From contig CM049315.1 in the NCBI GenBank assembly GCA_026874595.1, positions 10,056,164-10,120,163 of the forward strand: a stretch of DNA of 64,000 bases. The letters run 5' to 3'. Shown here in pieces: positions 47,351-60,010 of this stretch. Origin of the DNA: Sipunculus nudus (lineage: Eukaryota > Annelida > Sipuncula > Golfingiida > Sipunculidae). The notes under the pieces are model-generated. The model was not told the origin of the DNA and did no database searches. It saw only the letters and a program-made list of their open reading frames with translations. Both the position numbers and the translations under genes were made by a program. The first letter of the stretch is position 1, and every line of letters begins with the position of its first letter.

Positions 47351-48259
47351 GATTCTCTTTATGTGACATAATCTTGCATTTTCTTATATTTTTTTCACTT
47401 CACCAGCTGTTCTTTTGATTTTTTCCTCTTCACATCTTCACTTACCACCTGGCCTTATTTCCTGCTGATAATTTAGATGTATATTACCCATTTAACTTAT
47501 ATATTTGCACACACTTTTGGTTTGTTAGGAAAGAAAAAAAATGTTGTACTGTTTATTAAGGTTTACTATTTGATTATGTAATATATTTATACTATATTCA
47601 TATCATATTTATATTATATTTAAATTACAAGTCACTAATAAGAAATTCTTGAAATTTATATATATTACTATAAGCAGAGATAACTATAGAGAGAGCGAAT
47701 CATTTCAAGAATTTCTTATATATATACATGTGGGCGTTTTTCGAATGCTTTAACCCGTGTTTTTTGAAACTGCATCATGACTGAGCCGATACACTCAGTC
47801 AATACCCGTTTTGTTTTCACCGAGGTGGTATAAATCATGATAATATTACTTATACATATAATGAAAGAGACAGTATCAGTTCTTTTGCCAAGATACCAAA
47901 ACTTTCAGTATTTTTCCTGACGTAATTCGTTAATTTATGGCAGCGTAAATCAATTTATATCGAAGGTAAGGTGAATCAGGTAAAGCCTTGTATGTGCAAG
48001 ATACGGGAAAGTGTAAACGTGCGGTCATAGGCCAGGATATAACTGATTTATTTATAACTGCATTTATTTGTATTTCTATTTTTTTAGGTAAATTTTGAAC
48101 CATCACATACCATTCCTCCGTCTCTGTTAGTCTGCTTATATGTCTCTTTATAAATACATTATATTTTTATATATTAATTAATAATGGATATATATAGTAG
48201 AATTATATATATTTATAAGATTTAATGCCAGAAAAATTTAAGATATTCCACTCTTGTAA

Positions 48260-48560
48260 ATTATAGTACATTGGAGCTCTACAAAGGGCCATATGGGCTG
48301 CAAAATATACGTGGCGTCTGCATGGTAAATATACTTATGTATTATTCAACCTTGGGCGATACGTAGCTCGGAGCTCCCCTGGCGTCTGCCAGGTATCATT
48401 AACATATTTATGGTAGACCTCGAGGCAGGCCCCCCTATGTATACGTCAAATGTTACCAGATTAAAGAGGCATAAATGGTTACCCCGTCATGCTAATTAAA
48501 TCCATTTAATCACGATTTCTCGCCCCTCAGAGATCATACATTAAAGGGCTGCTTTATACG
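48260..48560. promoter_or_regulatory. Candidate intronic enhancer with TCF-like and caudal-like sites
   Basis: The block includes CTACAAAGGG (48279-48288; CCTTTGTA on the other strand, a TCF/LEF-type core), TTTATGG (48407-48413, a caudal/posterior Hox-type site) and two 'ggcgtctgc' words (about 48313 and 48381). It is GC-richer than its flanks. Wnt-TCF control and autoregulation are known for Cdx genes in other animals; the link here is inference. Confidence 0.3.
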
Positions 48561-49084
48561 CACTTAATATCAGGTTCCGTTTCCTTTTTCTGAATGCCCT
48601 TCAGAGAACCAGCGAGAGGGAGAGAGAGAGACAAAGGCATAGACAGAGAGATAGACAGACAGACTGACAGAGAGATGATCTTTATGAGTAAAATTGCCAT
48701 TTCTAGGTTCAATATAACAATTACCAAATAAATTTGAATATATATAGATTAATCGAAAGAAGAAAATCACATTTGGCTCCAGGCAAGCTTGGTTTTTTGT
48801 TAATTTGTTTTCTAATAGATTTTATAAATAGATATTATAAATCGTTTTCGGATTTTCTAAGTTAGTTATAGATATATGAACCCATTACAAAATATATGGA
48901 AGTATTTAATTAAAATAAACTTGCAGAATAATTTTACTACAAACGGTTGCTCTTTTTTTAAATCCTCTCAATCAAGCTTTCAGTACACATAAGTGAAATT
49001 TAGCATGCAATATATATGGAGTTGTTCGTTGCACGTATTAATACTGAACATGCATGTATATTGATGCAGGTATAACAGCAGGTC

Positions 49085-49660
49085 AAGGAGGTATTTGTCT
49101 GTTGACTCATTAAAGGGAAATATTGAAAGCTCGTAACATGGGTCCTTTAACTGTCCCAAAGGGGCTCAATTACCAGTGGCTGAAAACTTCGATTAGTTCG
49201 CACCTAAACAACAAATTTACCTCCTGTTTGACTTCAATGGAACCCCGCACAATGGAAAAGTAAACTACAGACCACGGGTAGAGCTTTGTGGTGGGATGTC
49301 CACACTTCGTGTTTAATTAAATGAAAACCCTACGTACAATTAAGCGAGTTTAATTCAATTATGTGGAGTAACATTACGTTGGTTGCCTTTCTGCAGCCTG
49401 TCCCAAGGGGGGAGTCTGGGTGGTGTTGGTTTTCTGCGGCGGGTCTCAAAGAATTCGGGGGTGAGAAATTCCTTTGGCCATTTGGTCTTCGTGGTCAGGA
49501 AACATAGATATACATTGAAACTAGGTTTATAGATTCTTAACAGGTGAGAAATAAGGGTTGTTTATAGGGGTGTATATACCTGATATGGGGCTTTGATGTA
49601 ACGGACCCGCGGGTAGAGGTCAATCCATTGTAATAAACGCGACACCATGTTGCCGTTGCC
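49085..49660. other. GC-richer stretch in Cdx intron
   Basis: Less AT-rich than its surroundings, with a perfect AP-1 word TGACTCA near 49104 and G-rich segments around 49400-49470. No reading frame or RNA-like element recognised. It is a candidate conserved non-coding block. Confidence 0.25.
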
Positions 49661-51754
49661 ATGTTTCTATACATGTGTTATTCAGTAACCCCTTCACACG
49701 TGCGTATCACCATTTATATATTGATTTGTTGGCCGAATCCGTACCTGTTTATCAAATGCCGCATATACATAGATTTACGGAAGATAAATGTTAAAACAAT
49801 CATGGCAATTCACGCTCATATCAATAAATGAGAGAGAGAGGGAGAGAGAGGGAGGGGGGGGGTATTTGTAAGCCCTTGTTAAAGTTGTCCTTGTTTTCAC
49901 TGTAAATAATTTAACCAACATGTATGATGAAATAAAAACACTGGCTGCTTTATGTGCATGGTTTACTTGCAAATAATGTATAAACACATTTGCAGTTTTA
50001 ACACTTAAATGTTGGATATTAAGTCTATATATTTCTTCTAATGAAGGTGTTTATTAATGTGTAACCTAAATTAACTTTAATGACTATCTAATTAATTATG
50101 TACAGAAAATAAAATACGCGGTTATGACCATTATATATGTACAGTGACAAGAGTTTTATATGTATACATTTACAAAGCACGCACATATACACATGTGCAC
50201 TTATATGATAAAACCATATATACATGCAGACGTTGAACGTTTTTGTTTGCATGCATGAGAGTCTGTCACGACCTTGGGAGCGAGGTATGAAATATATATT
50301 TTTTCAAGCAGGGTCAAGCTCAAATATTGACTGACAGAAAGTGTCACGGACTTCCTTTTTTTTTAGGAAATGATAAAGTACACCTGCACTAGTTATACGT
50401 TGCACATATGTAACCTATATACACAGTAATTAGCTTATAATCATATATTTTTATACAGAGAACAGGTAAAGCGTAAGTTTTGTTATATATTGAAAAAAAA
50501 CTATATAAGGTTTTCCACACTTGAACATATTATATGTATATGCATGGGTTATAGCGTATATATCCTTTATATATTTCACTGAATACATGTAGGTTCTTTT
50601 CGCTTAAAATTTTTACAGAAGCTATATCAATATACTGCGCCTTAATTGTTATATATATAATCTTTGTTATATTTTTTCTTTTACTAGGAGAATTTCTGAC
50701 ATGGGTCATAATAATATTCTGGCATTTTAACATATACAAATGTGTATATATATATATCTGCTACCCACATTTAAATATCCATATATAATTTATATATTAT
50801 ATAAATATTATTCATTCACGCTCAAGTGTATTGCATTTCTCCCTCCTTTACCATGGTTGAGAAATGATCCCTTTTTTTATTGCTGGGAGACTTTCGCTGT
50901 CTCGATATAAAGTATCTTTACCTCCCGGTGTAGGACGTGACACTGAGCCCGTACACATCGTACACTTTCAGAATTTATCGACCAAAGCGCGCAGCGATAA
51001 CAGTCTCAGGCAGTCCACACTCAGTGCCGTACATGCATACATTACCAAAAATTGCTCATATAGCGTGTTTCTAATATAGCGAATGTTTTAATTGGTCCTA
51101 AAGTAATAAATCCTGTAAAGGGTTCCTGTCGAAAGACAAGTATATTTAAGTATGAAGTTAATAAATCGCATGGTTCTATAATGTTGCCTATATATAATAT
51201 ATAGGCTTATAAAATGCGATTCGCACCCACTTTATCGCGAACAATCCACCAATCGACCTTATTCTCATAAAAAAGACCAAACAAATAAAAAAAAAATAAA
51301 AAGTTTTTTACCCTGACTTTTCCTTTAATTGCATTTGTTATCATTTCCATACATGACACTGGATAACTGAGACTTCCGGCTATCAACGATATGTTTTCTT
51401 GACCATGCAGTCTTTTGACAAACCATACACCTTTTTCTGCCTTTGGAGGTTTTTTTTTTTGCTTCAGAGCATTGTTATCTCCTAAATGGAGGTAATGTTT
51501 TACCCCGTGATTGTTCGTTGGTTTGTCTGTTATAGCACAATTGGGCAAGATGTGAACTAAACTAGATTTCTATGAAACTGCATGTGCATGTGGAAAGCTC
51601 AATTGGAATATATATGGGTCGTTCACAAATAATTCAAACATTTTACCGATGTGTTCTTGCATGCATGGCATCATTGGCCTTAGAAGCGGGGTGAATTCAA
51701 ATGTTTGTATCTGCTATATAAAAAAAGACTATTAAGAGACCTTTTCCACCAAAT

Positions 51755-51770
51755 TAGCGCCATCTGTAGG
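51755..51770 (-). promoter_or_regulatory. CTCF-like motif (weaker)
   Basis: TAGCGCCATCTGTAGG keeps the TAGCGCC and CTG cores of the reverse CTCF consensus (TAGCGCCCCCTGGTGG), with four differences. It lies in Cdx intron 1. Confidence 0.25.
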
Positions 51771-52109
51771 TGACGACTGACGCTAGTTGTTCGGGTCCGT
51801 TATATGAACCAAGAGACATTGCATACTTGTCATACATCAAATGATAAAGATAAAATATTGTATTATATTTAGATCGGAGACTCTCGCATGTGTTTCACAT
51901 AATGATTCCCCCGGTGAAGGCTTAATTTACCTGCACAGACACAGTCGACAGTTATACGTTTAGTACACAACGGTCCATTATACCCTGAATATAGTCTACC
52001 AAAATCACTTTCAGAATTTTATATATCCTTTACCTTTCTGTTGTTAGAGCGCAAAGATAATCTCTTTTCAGCTGTATTGTGTAGGAAGAATATGGGTTCT
52101 TTATGTGTT

Positions 52110-52330
52110 CTTTGCTTAATTACGGCGCTCCAGAGGCCACGCGCCAGGCCAGGCTTCGATCAAGTATGGCCACGAGGCAAACCACGCTGTTAATTTCCCC
52201 CGCCACTGTTATATTGGTGTATAGCTGATATCTCACGTAGGATTTCACACACTAACAGCTGTTCGCTGAACATCTGGGCTTCCTATATCAGGACAAAAGC
52301 TGGCCACTTAAAAGAGATGTTACATGTATT
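52110..52330. other. GC-richer island in Cdx intron
   Basis: A block rich in 'ccacgcgccaggccaggc' type sequence between long AT-rich stretches. No gene or repeat recognised. Confidence 0.25.
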
Positions 52331-52430
52331 CATATGTATTTATGAAAGAGAGATGTAAACGTGTTTTTATCTTCTAAATAAAAATATATATAGATATATA
52401 ACATATACTAAATATATATATAATATATAC

Positions 52431-52436
<6 letters not shown>

Positions 52437-52478
<42 letters not shown>
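52437..52478. repeat. (AT)n microsatellite
   Basis: About 20 AT units. Confidence 0.95.
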
Positions 52479-52482
<4 letters not shown>

Positions 52483-52659
52483 ACACATGCTTATATATAA
52501 TTATGCCGAATATACGAACAATTAGGTCCCAGTAAAGATTCAAGTTAGATTTATATATATATATATAATGTATGTATTTCCTTAAAAAAAGTAAAAATGG
52601 GTTTATAAAAAACACACACATCCTCTCTTCTGCACCAGGCAAAGATATATAGATCACTG

Positions 52660-53160
52660 TGGTACATGCGATGTTTGCATGGGATCCGTCTACAGTGTGA
52701 ATTAATTGGAACATATACACATAAATATAATCCGTGCATTTGCGGGAGCCTTTTATCCCGTCTGACCTCTCCGGTGAAATTCACAGTTATGTTAAGATAT
52801 AGGAGGAAAACCAACTGCAATAAGCTTAGCGCCTATGACTCGGACATCGCTAATGGCCGTATAATGGTTCATATACGCCAGATGGATTGCCGGCCAACCG
52901 AGCTTTATCTGATAACGGTTCGCCAAATCCGAAGTAACGCGTGTATCAGCACCGCGCGATATGTATGTACAGATAAAAACGACGCCGTTATATGTATATG
53001 TACACATCATTGTAGCGATACAGCAAGTCCCGATGTATGCTTTCTGTTTACTCGGATCTCGCTATGGCCCCAGCCCGATATACACTCCGTGGCTGGTAAC
53101 CAAGTTTTTAACGTAGGTACATACACAAGATCGGGCTCTTGATAACCATGCAGCTGGGAT
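52660..53160. other. Balanced-composition island with open frames on both strands
   Basis: A 500-bp block of near-even base composition holds a plus-strand 158-codon open frame (52666-53142) and overlapping minus-strand frames. The longest translation is Cys/Arg/Ile-rich, with no recognisable domain, no signal peptide and no splice context. Because several frames are open at once, low stop density explains it better than coding. CpG words are frequent. A conserved non-coding element inside the Cdx intron is the more likely reading. Confidence 0.3.
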
Positions 53161-54008
53161 ATAGATGGAGACGGCGGGGTGATATATTATTTTGGGTATC
53201 AAAAATTCTGAAAAGCCAAACCTCGCGAAAATTATTTTATGAATATTATCCTTAACATATCATGATATTTTAACAGAGAAGGGAAATAAAGCTTTTATAT
53301 GTCATAATTAGAGGTTGCGGTATAAATCACTGCCACTATTTCTCCATAATATTGATTCATAAATGTAGCAATAAATCATGCATCATCTTGTAACTTAAGT
53401 TATTACCCATTAGATCACACAAACATTATTATTATCAGACATGATAATTTTATGACACGAAAATGAATGGTTATATTATAGATAAATGGTGGCATAACTT
53501 TTCGCCGTTTCGCCTGTAAATAGCTTTTCAGAGGTGTGTTTGCACGTGGTTTTGGATGGCGTTCATGTTCCAAACCGAAACAAACACATTCAGTAATTAA
53601 CCTCTTCCTTCATGCCCCTTCACTGAAACGTATCAGCAGAAGAGTCAAATTTCCTTGATTTGTGCTCTGCTTAGAAAAAAATGGAAACGATGGAATGATA
53701 CATCATCCACAAACAAAAGAGAAAATTGATGATGCAAATGAAAAAAAAAGATTTTGAATGTTTTATGAATGAATTCACTTGATGATAACGTCCATAGCAA
53801 GTCTACGATCTTTTTATAGGGATAGGTCCATTGCCTGTTGGTGGCACTGTCTATTGAATGAGGATGAAGGTATCCATACAATAAGAACGTTGTTATTATT
53901 AAGCGGTTTAAATTTACATGTAGGGCTAGGGATAATCCTGCCGCCATAACCTGTCATTAAGACATTAGAGCCAATCTTTTAGGATCTATCAAGGATTTAC
54001 CATTTTAC

Positions 54009-54110
54009 CTCTGAGGCCTCGGCGGGGTTCGAACCGGGAACTTACGGTCCACAATTCCCCCTTTTCTCCCATCTTGACCTCACTTCAGTCACGCCCTTTG
54101 GCGACCGAAC
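54009..54110 (-). mobile_element. tRNA-derived SINE head, minus strand
   Basis: On the minus strand, a B box GGTTCGAACCCC (plus-strand 54024-54035) is preceded by an A-box-like TCGCCAAAGGGCG about 60 bases upstream. The reading ends in 'gccgaggcctcagag', like the 'gccgaggcgg' after the SINE head at 20125. The tail was not defined. A real tRNA is unlikely because the arms do not pair well. Confidence 0.45.
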
Positions 54111-55394
54111 CGACCCATGCATGCATTCATCTTTCACACTACAGACATGTGCTTGCAAACCCTGGCCAGTGGTCACTTAATGAGTCTGCTGACAGAGCGT
54201 TCAGACTGCAGCTTTGTGTCAGTGTGTGCATGTGTATATCCCATTTGGTATGAGCTAAAATTAAAGGAAGTAAATAGAACAAATAAAATATGTATATTAA
54301 TCTGGGCAAAAATGAATATTTAAAATTACTTGAAAGTGTGAATGGCATTATAATGACCTGATAAGGTGAAATGGTATAAAGATAATTTTATATAGGAAAT
54401 TTATATTTATAAATCACTTGTTAAAAAAATAATATTCACAATGTAATGGAATACTGAGTTGATGAGAATTACACTTTTTTTACACAGACCATGTTAACCA
54501 GGATTTCTAAAATTAATGGAATTATTATACAGTAGCAAATGTAAGTAATTAGCTGAAATATGTACTAACCAAATATTTCTCTATGTATACACAGTATTTC
54601 TTATAGAAAGCAATAAAGTCGAACTTAAAATTAAATTTTTGTCAGTGATTGTTTTTATTTGTGCCTCTCTTAATTTTTATTCACAACAGATCTCACTGAA
54701 ATAATCTTCTGTAAAGTTTAATCGATTTTTAAATCTGATCTTGAATAATTAGGAAACAATATCAAATATCAATGATTAATATAATAATGCCAAAGACTGA
54801 GAAAATACAAACTGATGGTCCTAATATTACCTCTAATTTCACGATTATTGCTCTAATCTTTTCTTTTTGGCTGTACACACAGTGGAGCTGTGCCTTGTAA
54901 CTCATCAAAACCTCATTAAGACCTAATGTAAACACAGATGTGTCGTTGAGAATAGGACCAAGCTCTATTCCTTCCCGACATCAGGGAAAGTATCAGTGAC
55001 ATGCCAAACCTGTGTCTTTGACCCGTTCACACAAGCAGGTTTCTGCATGAAGACTGGTGTTGGCCGACTTATGTCTGTACTGTGAGCCCGGCTTTAAAAA
55101 AAAAGGGTCAGACAAAATATAAACCTCTTCGTAAAAAGACAGCACAGGACACGAACACACATCATTGTATCTCGACCACATGAGTAAAACGGATTTTTCT
55201 GTTGTATCAGCCTGGGTGACTTGACGCCATTAATTCGTATATGGCATTGGTTCTTGTCAGAGCCATTAATAATCTTGTCATTCAACCTTCTATAGTTAGA
55301 TCATGCATATACTATTTCAACTCAGCTCAACTAAATAAATGAATATCGGAAATATATGGTGATAAATGTAATTCATATGGCAAATCAAAGCATG

Positions 55395-55397
<3 letters not shown>

Positions 55398-55428
<31 letters not shown>
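55398..55428. repeat. (AT)n-(GT)n compound microsatellite
   Basis: Alternating TA switches to GT units. Confidence 0.85.
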
Positions 55429-55429
<1 letters not shown>

Positions 55430-56429
55430 CTGTTTATATATCTATTTATGTATGTGTGTCTGTTATTCTCAATTTGTACCTATAACGTGTATACGTTAAA
55501 CTACTTGTTCTTAGTTAAACATTCATTTTAAGTCACTGATAAAATATATCCCTTCCATATATAGACACACATATATATTACATATGGTTTGAAACATTAT
55601 CTAAACAATGTCCAATATAGGTTTCATAATCACATCTATATAGTTGTTCGTCTATTGCGTGTGTTTTATATTCAAGCACCTTAAGAGGGTCGCGGGCTGA
55701 TGATAAGATCACTTTTACTCTCTATATTGACACATTACACCCTTATAAACATCCAGTTGCTTCTTTGTTGTTGATTAATTAGTCCTGTGTAAATTTGACT
55801 TTATGAATTTTCTAAACTTTTATGGCCTACATTATTGAGACTTTGGCCCAATAACACAGTCCTTGAGCTACATTATGAGACAGCGTTCTTGGATGGTTAT
55901 AACTAAATATGAAAGCTGTTGTTGGTGGACAAAGCCATGTTTGAATTAATTAAATTCATGCACGAGCCTATCTTCCGGGCTTACATGTTACAACATGTCT
56001 AGCCACGCTGTATAGGGGTGCATGATGCACTCACCTTGATGCGCACGGGGTAGCAAATTTATATTTGAAAATATATATTTGAAATTTATAAAAATTTCAA
56101 CCGTTGTACTGACCGAGTTTAATAATTATATACATGCAGTTCTATGATGCAAAATATACCCCCAGTCAAGTCGGTCATATGTATAGCTTCAGACCCAAAA
56201 TATATAATGTTCCATATATACAAATCGGAAATGTGTGTGTTTTAGTGTGAAAATATACACAACTATATACAGTTATTTACCTGTTTTGTGGGTTTATTTT
56301 TAGATTATGGGTTAATAACTGAAACTATAATTGTCGTCGACTATATACAGAGTAGTGTAGGCCTATATACATGTATGTGTGTACAAGTGTGTCAGTGACT
56401 TGTCTGTTTCCCATGCATGTGTACATAGA

Positions 56430-56598
56430 GTGGCGGATCCGGGGCCTTATTGTGAGCCGAAATAACCTTTTTAAGGGTTTCAAACCAAATTTGCGAGCTG
56501 CACCCGTCCTTTCCGGACCAATGTTCACCTTTTTTAGGTTTTCTTTTAGTCTTCATGGGTAGGACCCTCCAATTTCCAAATCCGGAATCCGTCCCTGG
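56430..56598. mobile_element. Short TIR element (MITE), possibly hAT-like
   Basis: The left end 'agtggcggatccgggg' is matched inverted by 'tccggaatccgtccctgg' (reverse complement 'ccagggacggattccgga'). The ends resemble those of the element at 10258-10390. The interior is about 130 bases without coding content; the open frames crossing it are not genes. Confidence 0.65.
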
Positions 56599-58484
56599 CA
56601 TATATTATACGCACTGAAAAAAAAGTCTTTGAAAGAGGTTTTATTTGAATCAAATATAGTCCATGCAGTATATATGGGTTAACTTATACATATATATTGA
56701 ACCATATTAGTGTATAAGAACACCTCTTGGTAACGGCATGGACTTTGGTCGGGGAACTTCCGCTAGAGGAGCATTCTCTATAATCTCTCACATACCTGGC
56801 CTTCAGGTTGATGATATATGTACAATATAATGGCCATAATGCATACATCCACTTCAGATCACTTTCCCTACATGAGGCGCAGGGATAAATTATGTTGTGG
56901 ACCTGTTTCACATCTATATATTAATTTATCATATTTGTTGTTACAGCAATACTCAAACATACGCTGTGGGAATTTCAGTGGTCAAAACCTGGAGTACCAT
57001 GATGCCATTTGAATTAAACAAAATCATATTAAATTATCATGACAAAAATGACCAAAACTGCATGGGTAAAAAATAAATTGGGTCAAAACTCCTGACTTAG
57101 CTAATATGAATGAATAGACAAAAAAAAAACACTGTTATTTGAAGGGCTTTGGATCTATAGGATCCACAGTTTTGATAATTTTATCATTTGATGAATTTTA
57201 ATGTGATTTGATATTAATATGCTTAAACTATGGAGTTTATCTCTTAATCTTATCATATATAGCTTAATGTTATAAGTGTGCATGATTATAACATAACTAA
57301 ACATCGTCATCTTAAACTATTGTTGCAAACGCATTAAAAAGAAAAAATGTATAAAAACGTATGAAACCTGATCTGTTGATTTCTGTTGAAGTTTATATAA
57401 AAGTGTTTATATATATGTGCATGTGTGTGCATATGTATGTACGCCTGAAAGGTACAATTAAGGACAGACGTCATCTAATTATAAAGTAGTATCTATATAG
57501 CACAGATAATATTGTCAATATGGGGTTATCTTAACGGAGGCCAAATATATCTTTTCTTATTTTACCTGTCTTCTATATGTATATAGGTGTGTGAACAAGA
57601 AATATTAAGCGATATGTTAGATAAGACACTAAGCTAACATATTTATCTGCATAAATTCAATATAAAGAAAAAAGGTTACACAGGACATATACCTTCATGC
57701 ACTATATAATAAATAAATATATATACCTTGTATATACCGAGAAAAATTCCTGGGTATATATAGAGAGAGAAACACATGCATATACACACACATATATGTG
57801 TGTATATATACATATATATACATATATATTTACATGTCTTTATATATATACATATATAAATATATTACATTCAAATAATGCTATAATAGCCACACTTTAT
57901 CACTTTATATGAGTCTGAACCTTGCATGTGCATGCATACATTATTTGGTATTGAATTTTAATATATATGGTTTATAGATCATTTGAGATAATAATATCAT
58001 GATTTGAACTTACCTCAAAGTATAGAAGAAAGGAGGTGAATATATACGTAAACGTGCATATATAGTTAGGGAGATGGAACCGAAAGAAATAACTTAACCT
58101 TTATATTTACCTTTATATTTTTATAAACGTTGTTTATTAATTTTCTTACGTCCCATATTTTTTAGGTTAAGTTTTAATAATTAAAAAAAAAATAAATCAA
58201 TAAAAAAATCAATGCATGAAGAAAATCTGATTATGTGATAGTAAGAACCTTTAATGACATAGAAAACATACATTAACATAATAATATAGAAAATGTTACA
58301 TTATAAATTATACGAAGTACACGAATAAAAAGGTCACAAACTCATCAAATTTTTCACACACAGTTCTGGTTTAATCTTATATGGGTCACCTTATATCTAC
58401 AATCACTGTATAAAAGAACGTCCATAATGATATAACAACGTGCCCATAATCATGCATATATAAACAACAGTACATGCAGGCTGC

Positions 58485-58850
58485 GCGTGCCGTGGTTACA
58501 AAAGAATCATTTATAACAGCTGAACGGAGAGCTCATTGTCAGCATATTAAAGTCCCCATGATGGTAATTTATAAATATCAGTGGTAATTTATAAATATCA
58601 CAAAGTGGCTCTGACATCAATACCAGCTTACTCCGACAACCTTGGCGGCATATGCTGCTTGCCATATGACCCGAAGGTCAAAGGCCATGCGCCTGATTTC
58701 TTTCTGTTAGATATACCACCTATGTATACAGTGTTATTAATTAACTGTCTCCCGAGGCCGTTTATCATTGATAACGATAGCGTTCGTATCATTTACATAT
58801 GTTAATTTATTTGCCATAAAAGAACGGGTCCAGATTGTCTGTTAAATTTG
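58485..58850. promoter_or_regulatory. Candidate intronic enhancer: DR1 nuclear-receptor site plus duplicated AT-core sites
   Basis: AGGTCA-A-AGGCCA at 58675-58687 is one base from a perfect DR1, the HNF4/RXR/COUP-TF type of site. Upstream, a 20-base word, 'tggtaatttataaatatca', occurs twice in tandem (about 58563-58601); each copy holds TTTATAAAT, a caudal- or MEF2-like core. 'catttataacagctg' (about 58509) adds a TTTATAAC posterior-Hox/caudal core next to an E-box. The block is GC-richer than its flanks. The motif matches are seen; the enhancer role is inferred. Confidence 0.4.
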
Positions 58851-59044
58851 CCGTGCACATATACTTACACCCATTTATTTTATTATAAGACATAACTAAG
58901 TATGTGTGTGCAGGTGGATGGGGTTTATTATAATTATTATTTTGGTCTGTGCTCGTAAAGCAGGGTGTGTCTTCTCCCATATAGCCGAGGTCGTACAGCG
59001 TCCCCGACAGACAATATAGTAAGATATTAAAATACGTAAATCAT

Positions 59045-59310
59045 GATCGTGGCGTACTTCACGGTCATTTGTGTGACAGCTCTGGGGCTAAGGATGCCCC
59101 GAATTCAAACCCAGAAGTACCGGCTAACATGGTGCTCTCACATCAAAGGACGTCGCGACCTGCGCCGTGTGATGCCCGCCGACTTTGCTAGCCGGCTTGT
59201 TTAGTTAGCGATGAGTTATGGAAGGCTGGCCCTCGAGTCCAGCGCCTCCATGCTTGTATTTGTCCCGGATGAAACACAGGACATGGACTACCTTGATCCG
59301 TTATTAATCT
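59045..59310. mobile_element. GC-rich SINE-like fragment (low certainty)
   Basis: It contains 'cgaattcaaaccc', a degenerate B box on the minus strand (GGGTTTGAATTCG), and a GC-rich body resembling SINE bodies elsewhere in the window in style though not in exact sequence ('gtgcggcagac' there, 'gcgccgtgtgatgcc' here). A clear A box and tail are lacking. Confidence 0.3.
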
Positions 59311-59693
59311 TTATGAGAAACGCCACCTCTAATGTACTTACATATGTACACTCACGCCTTAACGCGTATACATATATATAGACCTGATCAGATGCCATGA
59401 AACTTTTCTTTCTCTGAGTATATATATAGTGACAAAATGGCATCAGTTGTTAACATATGTATATAAATTTTACCGGTGTCACCAAGAATAGCTGTCACAT
59501 TTATCAATACCGTTTTCTGTAAACCAATATATGTTGCCACACAATTATTCCTTGCTCGGAGATGTCGTAGTATATAGACTTAATGAATTCGGCTCTGATA
59601 CACTGGCTCTTATTTTCCTTAAGTCTCCTTATATTTACTTGGCTAAATTACGTTTGAGCTTAAATGTTTAATGCTTTAAAGCAAGCTTAACTA

Positions 59694-60010
59694 GCGAGAC
59701 ATTTCGGTCCGCTTTTATGTCACCCAGTAACACATCCCCTCTTAAGAGCGTTCTGCTATCAGAACAAGACTTATTATCCCAGGAGTCACACTTTGCATGG
59801 TGAGCTTATTTCCTGGGCCACAAAATTTACCGTCACCTTGGACGATCCCCCATTTTGTTACGAAGACAAATTGCTCAGGGAAAAACATTAGGCCGATCCG
59901 GGATTCGAACCTAGGTCGGTGGCGCACATGTCCGGCGTTCCAACCGCTTCGCAGCGAGACAGTTTTACAAGCGTGACAGTTCGGTCCGCTTTTATGTTAA
60001 CCCGTTACAT
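59694..60010 (-). mobile_element. tRNA-derived SINE, minus strand, bounded by direct repeats
   Basis: On the minus strand an A-box-like 'gcgaagcggttggaacg' (plus-strand 59937-59953) is followed 26 bases later by a perfect B box GGTTCGAATCCC (plus-strand 59900-59911) in a tRNA-like head. The whole is flanked by a direct repeat of about 31 bases: 'ttcggtccgcttttatgt' then 'cacccagtaacac' (left, 59703 on) and 'ttcggtccgcttttatgt' then 'taacccgttacat' (right, 59980-60010). These are long and diverged for a target duplication and may instead be neighbouring repeat copies. Confidence 0.6.
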
